From contig NZ_LWHJ01000022.1 of NCBI RefSeq assembly GCF_001652725.1, positions 742,009-806,008 of the forward strand: DNA of 64,000 nt, given 5' to 3'. A program made the translations under genes and the position numbers. The stretch comes from Pedobacter psychrophilus (GTDB taxonomy: Bacteria > Bacteroidota > Bacteroidia > Sphingobacteriales > Sphingobacteriaceae). Within the stretch, counting starts at the first letter, position 1, and every line of letters starts with the position of its first letter. A model generated the notes under the pieces. It saw only the letters and a program-made list of their open reading frames with translations, made no database searches and was not told the DNA's origin. Of this stretch, positions 36,774 through 45,817 are shown one piece after another.

Positions 36774-37361
36774 ATGATTAAATCCCTTTGTGTTTATTGC
36801 GGTTCTAATTTTAACGGAGACCCTCATCTTAAACAAGCTGTAGAAATATTAGCTAAAGAAATGGCCGATAATAATATAAAATTGATTTTTGGAGGAGGAA
36901 GCGTTGGTGTAATGGGTTTAATTGCAGATGCAATATTAAAAAATGGGGGAGAAGCTATTGGTATTATCCCTCAATTTTTAATGGATAAAGAAGTTGGTCA
37001 TAAAGGTTTAACCGAGATGATTGTTACTGAAAACATGCATCAGCGTAAGCAAAAAATGGCCGATTTATCTGATGGATTTTTAATTTTACCAGGAGGTTTT
37101 GGAACATTAGAAGAATTTTTTGAGGTACTTACCTGGCTTCAATTAGGTTTACACAAAAAAGCAATTGGAGTTTTAAATGTTGGTGGATTTTACGATTTCC
37201 TGTTTAAACAAATGGATGTAATGGTTGAGCAACGTTTCTTGAAACAAATAAATAGAGATTTGGTAATTGATGAAAGTGATCCAATAATCATCATTAAAAA
37301 AATGAATGAATTTGTAGCCAAACCTGATGAAGTGTGGTTTAAGGACAGGAATTTAATTTGA
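36774..37361 (+). CDS. LOG family (TIGR00730) protein, putative nucleoside-5'-monophosphate phosphoribohydrolase
   Basis: The 195-residue Rossmann-like protein has SLCVYCGSN, LIFGGGSVGVMGLIADAI and the LOG signature PGGFGTLEEFFEVLTW. LOG enzymes split the N-glycosidic bond of adenosine-type nucleoside monophosphates. In bacteria the physiological substrate is usually AMP-like nucleotides. It follows the aldo/keto reductase by 32 bases. Confidence 0.93.
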   Translation: MIKSLCVYCGSNFNGDPHLKQAVEILAKEMADNNIKLIFGGGSVGVMGLIADAILKNGGEAIGIIPQFLMDKEVGHKGLTEMIVTENMHQRKQKMADLSDGFLILPGGFGTLEEFFEVLTWLQLGLHKKAIGVLNVGGFYDFLFKQMDVMVEQRFLKQINRDLVIDESDPIIIIKKMNEFVAKPDEVWFKDRNLI

Positions 37362-37433
37362 GGTTATAGCGAAAAATCATATTAATTATAAACAGATTAT
37401 TTCGACGTTGATACTCCTGGCAATAACAAATTG

Positions 37434-38894
37434 CTAAACTTTTTTAAGACTATGCTTAAATGAGTAAAAGGTTAAAATCCCAAATCCTGAAAAAAGCATG
37501 AGGTGAAAGGGAAATAAAGCAAAATCCTTAAAATAAAACGCCGATATTAAGCCAAAAGCGAAATAAATAAATAAGGCAAACTCTAAAAAAAATGCTTTTG
37601 GTAAAATCCGTTTTACGTAAATATTCTCTTCAAAATTTTGCTTTAAATCTGTAATGTTAAATTTTGGTGTCCTTATAAAATCTGATTTAAAGCCAAATAA
37701 TCCTTCTAAAACCGCCATAGAGTTATGGAAACTTAATGCCATAGAAACCGATAAAAACATAGGATATAGTTTAGCAAAAGTTTTTATATTTTCTTTTTTA
37801 GAGATGCTGGCAACAATGTAAAACACCGTTATGATTATAAATCCTAATAGAAAAAAAGTCATTAAATTAAAATAGGTTGGGCTTATTTCATTATAACTCT
37901 TAATCACTAAAACAGGAACACTTAAAATACTGGTAATAAAAACAAAGATGAACACATAAGAGTTCATGAGGTGTAACGTTCCAAAAATTTTCTTTTTTAA
38001 ACCAACGTCCGCCCTCCAAATTTCCTTAATCATTTTTTTAGAGGTCTCAATAGCTCCTTTGGTCCAACGATGTTGCTGAGAACGCAAAGCATTAGATTCT
38101 ACAGGTAACTCAGCTGGTGTTACTACGTTTTCTACATAAGTAAATTCCCATCCTTTTAATTGCGCTCTATAGCTCAAATCTAAATCTTCCGTTAGCGTGT
38201 CATGTTGCCAACCACCAGCTTCGGTAATGCACTGTTTACGCCAAATTCCTGCAGTGCCGTTAAAATTCATGAACAAATTGGCTTTATTTCTCCCTGTTTG
38301 CTCTACTGTAAAATGCCCATCTAAACCAAAAGCTTGAATTTTAGTTAATAAAGAATAATCATTATTGATATGTCCCCACCGGCTTTGAACCATGCCTATA
38401 TTTGGTTGGTTAAAATAGGGAATCAATTTTTTTAGAAAATCTTTTTCAGGCAGAAAATCGGCATCAAAAATTGCAATAAACTCGCCTTTGGCAATATTTA
38501 AACCGAATTGTAAAGCCCCAGCTTTAAAACCAGTATTTTTTTCTCTTTTAATATGAACAATATCAAAACCTAAAACTTTCATTTTATTGATGATATTTTC
38601 GGTCTCAATTAAAGATAAATCTGTAGAGTCATCCAAAACTTGAATTTCTAATTTATCTTTTGGATAATTGAGGGTGCATACAGACTTTATTAATCGCTCT
38701 ACAACATATAATTCATTAAAAAGTGGAAGTTGTACGGTTACAAATGGAATTATAGGAGGCATAACAGGGACGACATCCGTTTTTCTTTTTGATCTTAAAT
38801 AAGAAAAAATAAGGTATGCTTGCCCTATACTAAATATAAATATAATACTTAGTGAAAGTGTATAAAGTGCTAATATGGTAATTTGCCAAATCAT
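37434..38894 (-). CDS. Processive GT2 glycosyltransferase, cellulose-synthase-like
   Basis: The 486-residue membrane enzyme has an N-terminal helix, a GT-A domain with the D,D,D,QxxRW set (VLDDSTD, IFDADFLP, TEDLDLSYRA, QQHRWTKG) and four or more C-terminal helices. These motifs mark processive beta-glycan synthases such as cellulose, mannan or glucan synthases. No cyclic-di-GMP PilZ domain is present. It is the last gene of a five-gene leftward operon. Confidence 0.92.
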   Translation of the reverse strand: MIWQITILALYTLSLSIIFIFSIGQAYLIFSYLRSKRKTDVVPVMPPIIPFVTVQLPLFNELYVVERLIKSVCTLNYPKDKLEIQVLDDSTDLSLIETENIINKMKVLGFDIVHIKREKNTGFKAGALQFGLNIAKGEFIAIFDADFLPEKDFLKKLIPYFNQPNIGMVQSRWGHINNDYSLLTKIQAFGLDGHFTVEQTGRNKANLFMNFNGTAGIWRKQCITEAGGWQHDTLTEDLDLSYRAQLKGWEFTYVENVVTPAELPVESNALRSQQHRWTKGAIETSKKMIKEIWRADVGLKKKIFGTLHLMNSYVFIFVFITSILSVPVLVIKSYNEISPTYFNLMTFFLLGFIIITVFYIVASISKKENIKTFAKLYPMFLSVSMALSFHNSMAVLEGLFGFKSDFIRTPKFNITDLKQNFEENIYVKRILPKAFFLEFALFIYFAFGLISAFYFKDFALFPFHLMLFSGFGILTFYSFKHSLKKV

Positions 38895-38909
38895 TTTAGA
38901 ATTGCAAAA

Positions 38910-39614
38910 TTACAAGTTTTTAAATATCATCCAGATTATTTTATATCCTGCCAAAACTACGCCTTTTAAAGTTCCTGATACCTTGCTTACACCAATTCTT
39001 TTTCTGTATTTAACAGGTACTTCTACACAACGTAAATTAAGTTTAGCGGCTTTTATTTGCATCTCTACTGTCCACCCGTAAGTTTTATCCTGCATATTTA
39101 TAACAGATAAATTGCCCCAAGTTATTGCTCTAAACGGGCCTAAATCGGTAAATTTAACCTTATAAAATAAATCAATTAATCTTGTGGCTAACCAATTCCC
39201 AAATTCTTGAGGCAAAGTCATAGAACCTTTTTCTTTGATTCCTAAAGCTCTTGAACCAATTACTAAATCAGCCTTGTTTTTTTCGATAGGAGCGATAATT
39301 TCTTTTATTTCTTCTGGATAATCAGAATAATCGCCATCTATAAATACAATGATATCTTGTGGTTTTACTTTGTTTTTTAAATATTCTATCCCTTTTAAAC
39401 AAGCATTTCCATAACCAGCATCACTTGCGTTAACTACTGTTGCACCAGCATTTTTAGCTTCTAAAGCAGTATTATCTTTAGAATTGTTGTTACTAACGAT
39501 AATTTCCTTAACTAAATTTTTTGGGATATCATTAATGACTTTGGCTATAGATTTCTCTTCATTGTAAGCCGGAATAATTACATAAATATTCCTTTCAGAT
39601 ATATTATCTATCAT
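38910..39614 (-). CDS. GT2 glycosyltransferase, dolichyl-phosphate mannose synthase-like
   Basis: The 234-residue protein carries VIIPAYNEEKSI, VSNNNSKDNT, VFIDGDYSDYP (DxD) and a late PVKYRKRIGVSKVSG motif. The pattern is of polyprenyl-phosphate glycosyltransferases (DPM1/GtrB-like). A single hydrophobic stretch near the C-terminus (about 215-231) may anchor it. Start overlaps the polyferredoxin stop by one base, and the cellulose-synthase-like gene is 15 bases downstream. Confidence 0.9.
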   Translation of the reverse strand: MIDNISERNIYVIIPAYNEEKSIAKVINDIPKNLVKEIIVSNNNSKDNTALEAKNAGATVVNASDAGYGNACLKGIEYLKNKVKPQDIIVFIDGDYSDYPEEIKEIIAPIEKNKADLVIGSRALGIKEKGSMTLPQEFGNWLATRLIDLFYKVKFTDLGPFRAITWGNLSVINMQDKTYGWTVEMQIKAAKLNLRCVEVPVKYRKRIGVSKVSGTLKGVVLAGYKIIWMIFKNL

Positions 39615-41152
39615 TAAAATGCTTTTTCTTCTGGTCTAATGTAAGCATCAAACCTTCCTTCTTCGGCTAAATTCTCTAACTTTAAAACTCCTCTTGGGCA
39701 AACGGCTGCGCATATTCCACAACCAACACATGAAGAGCGAATAATATTTTCGCCATTTTGTGCGTAAGCTCTTACATCAATTCCCATTTCGCAATAGGTG
39801 GAGCAATTGCCGCAAGAAATACATTGAGCTCCATTAGTCGTAATTCTAAATCTCGATTTAAAGCGTTGAACAATTCCTAAATATGCAGCTAAAGGGCACC
39901 CAAATCTACACCAAACCCTACTTCCCATTACTGGATAAAAACCTGTTCCTATTGCCCCGGCAAACATAAATCCAATACCAAATGAGTAAGTCTGACGGAT
40001 AGAATAAGTATCTATTCCTAATAGTTTCGGAGAACCAGTAAAAAAGGTATATAAGACAGCGATTGTCATTACAACTGCAAAAACTAAAACGCTATGCACA
40101 ATAATCCTTTCAAATTTCCAGGCTTTTAAAGATTTATCTGATAGTTGGCGAAAAGGATCTCCTAAAGTTTCTGCTAATCCACCGCAACCACAAACCCAAC
40201 TGCAATACCATCTTTTCCCGAAGAAATAAACCATTACTGGTACGCCAACAATAATTAAAAATATACCCCAGCCCAACATCCAATAACCTAACATTCCGTT
40301 TGATGTTAATTCTGTTAATCTATAATCAAAAAAGAAGGTATAATCTAAGGGCCAAATATTTTTAAAATCCATAGATGGTAACTGTAGATTTGTTAAAATA
40401 TTCGGAATCATGAAGGCAAAAGCTATCTGGAAAAACAATACCGAAGTAGTTCTTAATAATTGATAATTATTGTTTCTGTATTTTATGTACATTCTAACAC
40501 TCATAACAGACATCACCAGGCAATATAAAAATCCATATAAGAACCATTGCGACGAATTGCCTCCTGTTAAAGTATTACTTAATCCATCCATTAATAAAAC
40601 CCAATTGCTTAAATAAGCTGGTTTTTGATAAAGAAAGATGTAAAAAATAATTAAAAACGCAGCAAAACAAAAAGCAATTATTCCACGACTTGTAATTCCT
40701 CTTTTAAAAATATAATCGTTTTTAATACCAGCTACTGGCTTAATAAAAAGTGCTGGAACCATATACATAATTCCTCCTAATGCACTAATTAAAAAGCAGA
40801 TAATAAACAAAAGAGTGCTGTTATCTTTAACAAAACCAATGCTACTACTCTTGGTGATATCTAAAATTTTATTATCATTAATTACTTTATCCCATTCTTT
40901 TTTGTCTCTAAAATCCTTGTTTGCATCATCAAAAGCTTTGTTGTAATCATTAAAGAACGCTACGTTACTATTGTATTCTTTATCAAAAACATCTTTCAAA
41001 GCTGGTTTTAAAACTTTTTGTTGGTTTACGTCAGAAAAATTCTCTGTAAACGTTTTTTCGGTTAACTTATATTTCCCTAAAAATGGTAAAGAAAGAAAAA
41101 CTGCAAAACAGATTAAGAATATGGTTAAACCGATATTACGGATAATTTTCAT
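39614..41152 (-). CDS. Membrane polyferredoxin (NapH/CcoG/NosR-like 4Fe-4S protein)
   Basis: The 512-residue protein has about eight hydrophobic segments. Membrane-loop Cys motifs are WVCGCGG and CRFGCPLAAYLG, as in NapH and NosR. Two ferredoxin clusters lie at the C-terminus: CISCGNCSTYCEMG and CVGCGICAAVCPRG. The N-terminal part (about 25-100) is an extracytoplasmic, Asp/Lys-rich domain. Such proteins pass electrons across the membrane, from quinol or a flavoprotein. The adjacent upstream gene is an NAD(P)H/FAD oxidoreductase, which makes a plausible donor. Confidence 0.88.
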   Translation of the reverse strand: MKIIRNIGLTIFLICFAVFLSLPFLGKYKLTEKTFTENFSDVNQQKVLKPALKDVFDKEYNSNVAFFNDYNKAFDDANKDFRDKKEWDKVINDNKILDITKSSSIGFVKDNSTLLFIICFLISALGGIMYMVPALFIKPVAGIKNDYIFKRGITSRGIIAFCFAAFLIIFYIFLYQKPAYLSNWVLLMDGLSNTLTGGNSSQWFLYGFLYCLVMSVMSVRMYIKYRNNNYQLLRTTSVLFFQIAFAFMIPNILTNLQLPSMDFKNIWPLDYTFFFDYRLTELTSNGMLGYWMLGWGIFLIIVGVPVMVYFFGKRWYCSWVCGCGGLAETLGDPFRQLSDKSLKAWKFERIIVHSVLVFAVVMTIAVLYTFFTGSPKLLGIDTYSIRQTYSFGIGFMFAGAIGTGFYPVMGSRVWCRFGCPLAAYLGIVQRFKSRFRITTNGAQCISCGNCSTYCEMGIDVRAYAQNGENIIRSSCVGCGICAAVCPRGVLKLENLAEEGRFDAYIRPEEKAF

Positions 41153-41177
41153 GTTTAATTATTATAAACTAATGAGA

Positions 41178-42497
41178 TTAAAAAACTAAAAATTTCTTTT
41201 TTGCGATTTTTACTTGATATTGAGGTTGAACCTTATTAAAATGTTCTACTATATCTTTATGATAGCTTTTGTAGAATTCCGGATCAAAAAATCCTTTATT
41301 AAGATTAGAGATACAATAGCCTATATCTTTTTTATTTCTAATCCAATCATCGGCAACAGTTTGTTTAAACCTGATACCAAAAAAGTTGAAACCTCTTAAA
41401 GCACCATCAGCTTTGTCAAAATTTGCTCTCATAGAAATTTTTCCATCCTTATGCTCCCAATAAAAGGTATCCTCATCTGATAAAGGTTCTTTCAGCATTA
41501 TACCATAAGTCTGATATTCTATATCCAAAAATTTAGCGGAGTTAAACCAAATCCCTCTATCATATTTGGTTTTAGTGCCACAAATGGTGTTGGCTAAAGC
41601 TCTTCCTTGCATTTTGCCTGTATACCAAAGTTGCTCTACCGGCGGATGGTTTTCTTTAGGATTTCTAAACTGTGCACAATCGCCTAAGGAATAAACATCT
41701 TTAATATTAGTTTCTAAATAATCATTCACTAAAATCCCTCTATCTGTTTCTAATTTAGAATCTTTTACTAAAGAAATATTAGGACTTACACCTGCAGTTA
41801 ATGCAACAAAACCACATTTTATTTCTTTTCCATCTTTAGTTATAATGGATTTAACTTTTCCATTTTCATCACCAATAATCTCTTTTAATTCTGATTTTGT
41901 AATCAGATTCATTTTATGTTCTGCAATATGCCTTCCCACTAATTCTGCTTCCTGCTTGGGTAAAATGCCTCCCCAATAAACGTTATCTCTAACTAAAATA
42001 TGAACATGAATATTTCTTGAATGTAGCATTTCTGCCATCTCTATCCCTATCAAACCTCCACCAACAACAACTGCATCAGTAACACCTATTGTATTTTCTT
42101 CCATCAACTCCACATCTTGCTTGGTTACCATTCCTTGCACACCTTTTAAATCTTGCCCAGGCCAATCAAATTTATTAGTTATCGATCCGGTAGAAATCAC
42201 CAATTTATCGTAACTAATTTCTTCGCCTTTTACAGTAAAAAGTTTTTTAGAGTCAAAATCTATGTTTTGGATATAAGCATTTTTAAGTTCAATTCTATTT
42301 TTGCTCCAAAACCAATCCTCATAGGGCTTGGTGTGCTCATATTTCATGTGTCCCATATAAATATACATGAGCGCCGTACGGGAAAAAAAATGGTCAGATT
42401 CTGCAGAAATTACTAAGATTTCATGATCGCTTTGTTTGCGAATATATCTGGCTGTGGTAATTCCAGAAATCCCGTTGCCAATAATTACAATTTTCAT
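41178..42497 (-). CDS. NAD(P)/FAD-dependent oxidoreductase
   Basis: This 439-residue pyridine nucleotide-disulfide-type reductase has the N-terminal dinucleotide fold IVIIGNGISGITTARYI, the second NAD(P) fold AVVVGGGLIGIEMAEML, and the FAD motif DVYSLGDCAQF. The sequence has no CxxxxC redox disulfide, so it resembles nitrite-reductase-type/ferredoxin reductase (NirB-like, rubredoxin reductase-like) members. The C-terminal region (about 340-430) is a separate domain of unknown role. It is 25 bases upstream of the polyferredoxin. Confidence 0.9.
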   Translation of the reverse strand: MKIVIIGNGISGITTARYIRKQSDHEILVISAESDHFFSRTALMYIYMGHMKYEHTKPYEDWFWSKNRIELKNAYIQNIDFDSKKLFTVKGEEISYDKLVISTGSITNKFDWPGQDLKGVQGMVTKQDVELMEENTIGVTDAVVVGGGLIGIEMAEMLHSRNIHVHILVRDNVYWGGILPKQEAELVGRHIAEHKMNLITKSELKEIIGDENGKVKSIITKDGKEIKCGFVALTAGVSPNISLVKDSKLETDRGILVNDYLETNIKDVYSLGDCAQFRNPKENHPPVEQLWYTGKMQGRALANTICGTKTKYDRGIWFNSAKFLDIEYQTYGIMLKEPLSDEDTFYWEHKDGKISMRANFDKADGALRGFNFFGIRFKQTVADDWIRNKKDIGYCISNLNKGFFDPEFYKSYHKDIVEHFNKVQPQYQVKIAKKKFLVF

Positions 42498-42529
42498 ATA
42501 AATTTTGAACTTTAAATATATGAAAATTA

Positions 42530-43351
42530 TTATTTCGAATTTAAATCCCAGTTATAATCCATATAACTAATATTTGTGTTTTTATTGATTTTTGTGCTGG
42601 AGTATTTATTTACAAAGTTTTCTACACTGCCTTCAGCTTTAATAAAATCTGCTTTATACCAATCAAAAAGCTTAGATAAAGAAGCTTTATCAGCTGATAT
42701 TTTATTAAAAGCAGGATTAGTTAATGCTGCTTTTGTATTTAATGTTAGTAAACTTTGAATATTTGATGCAGTATAAGCCTGGTTTTGAAGAGTTGGACAA
42801 GATACAGCTGCACAATTAACAGCGAAATGGATACGTCCATCAAATAAATCGCTGCCCATTAATTTTTTCTTTTCGATATCATTTAATGATAGAGATTCAC
42901 CATTAAATTTGTAAGGTAATATTACATCAAAAGCCTTTCCTCCATCTATTTTTAAAATAGATTTAGTTGGATAATTTCTTACTATTTTATCTATAACAGA
43001 TGCATTATAAGCATTTATCCAATATGCGGTTTGCTCATTTTTTGAAAGCTTTGCTGGATTGATTTTCGTTAATAAGGTAATGTAATCCTCTAAAGAAGCT
43101 TTATCTTTTACAAAGGCAGCATAATCAACTTTACCTTTATCTGAAACATTTTTCTTTAACAATTTATCAAAAGCAGAATGATTTATTGATGCTATATCTT
43201 CTTTTAAATTCTCTTTTACAGTTGTTGCTTGAGGACTTGCTGCGGATTTATCTTTATTTTTTGTAGTTCCATTGGTACAACTGGCAGAAATTGCTACTAT
43301 ACATAATCCTGCAACTATTATTTTAACTTTTTTCATTATGATCTTTTCCAT
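42530..43351 (-). CDS. DUF547 family lipoprotein
   Basis: A lipoprotein signal is seen: MKKVKIIVAGLCIVAISASC, with Cys as lipidation site. The ATG at 43351 or an in-frame ATG five codons later (43336) may be the start. The rest is a DUF547 domain: FDKLLKKNVSDKGKVDYAAF, NEQTAYWINAYNASV, and RIHFAVNCAAVSCPTL. The NxYN and Cys-Pro motifs are conserved and suggest a cysteine-centred function. It is the first gene of the operon with the FAD reductase and polyferredoxin; function is not established. Confidence 0.88.
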   Translation of the reverse strand: MEKIIMKKVKIIVAGLCIVAISASCTNGTTKNKDKSAASPQATTVKENLKEDIASINHSAFDKLLKKNVSDKGKVDYAAFVKDKASLEDYITLLTKINPAKLSKNEQTAYWINAYNASVIDKIVRNYPTKSILKIDGGKAFDVILPYKFNGESLSLNDIEKKKLMGSDLFDGRIHFAVNCAAVSCPTLQNQAYTASNIQSLLTLNTKAALTNPAFNKISADKASLSKLFDWYKADFIKAEGSVENFVNKYSSTKINKNTNISYMDYNWDLNSK

Positions 43352-43470
43352 TTTAAATTTGATGAGTTAAATCAATTACGTTTAAAACCTATGTTAGGTT
43401 TTAATTAAAAAGAGATTTTTATTATCGATAATTAAAAAGTTTTGTTCAAAATTTAAGCCAAAAAAGCTAT

Positions 43471-43504
43471 AATTAAAAACTCTCCTTATGGAGAGTCTTT
43501 AATT
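43471..43504 (-). terminator. Terminator of murA
   Basis: A 15-bp stem with one mismatch (AATTAAAaACTCTCC / GGAGAGTcTTTAATT) overlaps the murA stop and precedes T-rich sequence on the minus strand. Confidence 0.75.
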
Positions 43505-44807
43505 ATAATCTTCTAATATCGGCGCCTAGAGCTTTTAACCTTGTATCAATATCCTGATAACCTCTTTCAATCTGTTCTATATTATAAATGGTACTTCTAC
43601 CAGATGCAGATAACGCTGCGATTAGCAAAGAAACTCCCGCTCTAATGTCTGGAGAAGTCATTTCTATACCTTTTAGTTGATATTTTTTATCTAATCCTAT
43701 AACTGTTGCTCGGTGTGGGTCGCAAAGAATTATTTGTGCACCCATATCTATTAGCTTATCAACAAAGAACAAACGGCTCTCGAACATTTTTTGATGAATT
43801 AATACCGAACCTTTAGCCTGTGTAGCAACAACCAAAACAATTGATAATAAATCTGGAGTAAATCCAGGCCATGGCGCATCTGAAACTGTTAAGATAGAAC
43901 CGTCTATAAAAGTATCAATCTCATAACTTTTTTGTGCCGGGATGTAAATATCATCTCCACGCAGTTCCATTTGAATTCCTAATCTTTTAAAAGTATCTGG
44001 GATAATTCCTAACTCGTTATAACAAACATTTTTAATGGTTATTTCAGATGCAGTCATAGCTGCAAGCCCAATAAAAGAACCAATCTCAATCATGTCAGGT
44101 AACAAACGATGTTCTGTTCCGCTCAACTCGCTAACACCTTCTATGGTTAATAAATTAGAACCAATACCTGTTATTTTTGCGCCCATTCTATTCAGCATTT
44201 TGCAAAGCTGTTGTAAATAAGGTTCGCAAGCGGCATTGTAAATTGAGGTAGTTCCTTGCGCTAAAACAGCCGCCATTACAATATTTGCTGTACCGGTAAC
44301 AGATGCTTCATCCAAAAGAATAAAAGTTCCTTTTAATTGGGTAGCATCAATATTGAAAAAACCAGTTTCTGCATTGTAAATAAATTTTGCTCCTAATTTT
44401 TCGAAACCTAAAAAGTGAGTATCTAAACGTCTTCTTCCAATTTTATCTCCACCTGGTTTCGGTATCGCTGCTCTACCATATCTTGCTAACAAGGGTCCAA
44501 CAATCATGATAGATCCTCTTAAACTTCCGCCTTTTTGTTTAAAAGTTTGAGAATGAAAAAAATCTAAATTTATATTTGCTGCCTGAAACTCGTAAGTATC
44601 TTTAGAAATCCTTTTTACATCTACGCCTAAATCTTGTAAAAGCTCAATTAATTTATTTACATCCTTAATATCTGGGATATTACTAACGGTAATTTTTTCT
44701 TTCGTAAGTAAAACTGCTGATAATATTTGTAAAGCTTCATTTTTTGCTCCTTGAGGGATAATTTCTCCTTTTAAAGGTTTCCCTCCACGAATCTCAAATG
44801 CATTCAT
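43503..44807 (-). CDS. murA: UDP-N-acetylglucosamine 1-carboxyvinyltransferase (MurA), Cys-to-Asp active site
   Basis: MurA adds enolpyruvate from PEP to UDP-GlcNAc, the first committed peptidoglycan step. The 434-residue protein has the EPSP-synthase-like double domain. The loop normally GGCTIGARP, carrying the Cys that fosfomycin alkylates, reads PGGDKIGRRRLDTH here: Asp121, encoded by GAT at 44445-44447 on the minus strand. Conserved DEASVTGTANI and the RxGxS-type RAGVSLLIAAL are present. Cys-to-Asp MurA is known to be active and fosfomycin resistant. It lies downstream of the DUF4290 gene, one operon. Confidence 0.97.
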   Translation of the reverse strand: MNAFEIRGGKPLKGEIIPQGAKNEALQILSAVLLTKEKITVSNIPDIKDVNKLIELLQDLGVDVKRISKDTYEFQAANINLDFFHSQTFKQKGGSLRGSIMIVGPLLARYGRAAIPKPGGDKIGRRRLDTHFLGFEKLGAKFIYNAETGFFNIDATQLKGTFILLDEASVTGTANIVMAAVLAQGTTSIYNAACEPYLQQLCKMLNRMGAKITGIGSNLLTIEGVSELSGTEHRLLPDMIEIGSFIGLAAMTASEITIKNVCYNELGIIPDTFKRLGIQMELRGDDIYIPAQKSYEIDTFIDGSILTVSDAPWPGFTPDLLSIVLVVATQAKGSVLIHQKMFESRLFFVDKLIDMGAQIILCDPHRATVIGLDKKYQLKGIEMTSPDIRAGVSLLIAALSASGRSTIYNIEQIERGYQDIDTRLKALGADIRRL

Positions 44808-44892
44808 ATTGCTGTATTGGTTTTAAAATTGGTTTAAAAACAAAATGTTCAATCGATTAAAATTGAACATTTATATAAATTTATAGGCTAAA

Positions 44893-45615
44893 TTAATTAG
44901 ACCTTCTGCCACCGCCACCGTTATTTGAATAACTTTTTTGGCGACCTTTATTATTGTTGTTATTACTCGGACGACTTCCTCCACTACTTCCACCTCGGCC
45001 ACCAGTTTTTTGTGTTCTGCTACCTGTATTAGTATGAATGGTTGGTGGTTTGATTTCTACTTTATTTAAAACCACATTGGTTAAATCCAACTCTCCGTTA
45101 GATAAATCTCTCAAATCAGAAATGATTTGCTCGTCAGCAACATGATCTTTATTCCATAAAGTATAAGCCATTTTCATAAAATTGGCAATGGAATTAACCA
45201 TATGTTGTTTTTTATCAGGCTCTGGAATTTCCTTTGCCTTCTTAATCATCAACTCTACAGTATGTCCGTAATGCTTAAATTTTATGCGTTTTTGTGGATA
45301 TGATAAAGCTTCTGGCTTAAAATTCATTTCCTCGTTGGTAGGCGAAGCATAAGGAGAATCTACATCTATCTTAAATTGAGATATGATTTGTAAATGGTCC
45401 CAAAGTTTGTGTTTAAAATCAGGAACATCTCTTAAATGCGGATTTAAAAAACCCATCATATCAATTACCACTTGGGCATATCTATTACGTTCTTCTTTGG
45501 TAGGCAAAGCCACAATATACTCCACCATATTTTGCACATTACGTCCGTATTCTGCTAAAATCAGCTTTTCTCTAGAAGTGTTGTAATCGAAATCGTCTAT
45601 TATGTTATTAATCAT
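44893..45615 (-). CDS. DUF4290 family protein with Arg/Gly/Asn-rich tail
   Basis: The 240-residue protein has a helical DUF4290-type domain (residues 1-190: DYNTSREKLILAEYGRNVQ, RYAQVVIDMMGFLNPHLRDV, DFKHKLWDHLQIIS). The C-terminal 45 residues are low-complexity, with TGGRGGSSGGSRP, poly-Asn and GGGGRRSN. The tail resembles RGG-type RNA-binding or disordered segments. It is upstream of murA, with 85 bases between, as in many Bacteroidota. Function is unknown. Confidence 0.85.
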   Translation of the reverse strand: MINNIIDDFDYNTSREKLILAEYGRNVQNMVEYIVALPTKEERNRYAQVVIDMMGFLNPHLRDVPDFKHKLWDHLQIISQFKIDVDSPYASPTNEEMNFKPEALSYPQKRIKFKHYGHTVELMIKKAKEIPEPDKKQHMVNSIANFMKMAYTLWNKDHVADEQIISDLRDLSNGELDLTNVVLNKVEIKPPTIHTNTGSRTQKTGGRGGSSGGSRPSNNNNNKGRQKSYSNNGGGGRRSN

Positions 45616-45817
45616 TTTAGAAATTTAATAGCTTTTTAAAGGAAAGCGATAAACCTATTTGGCAATTAGCCTGTAAATTTAATAAACCTTGGAGGTTTTA
45701 ACGATAATATTTATTTTATAATTTTCATAGTTTGTAGAAAAATGAAAACTACTATTAATTTTACGTCTTAAATTTAGCATTCTTTTTTTGCTATTAAAAT
45801 TAATTCCGTTTTAATAT

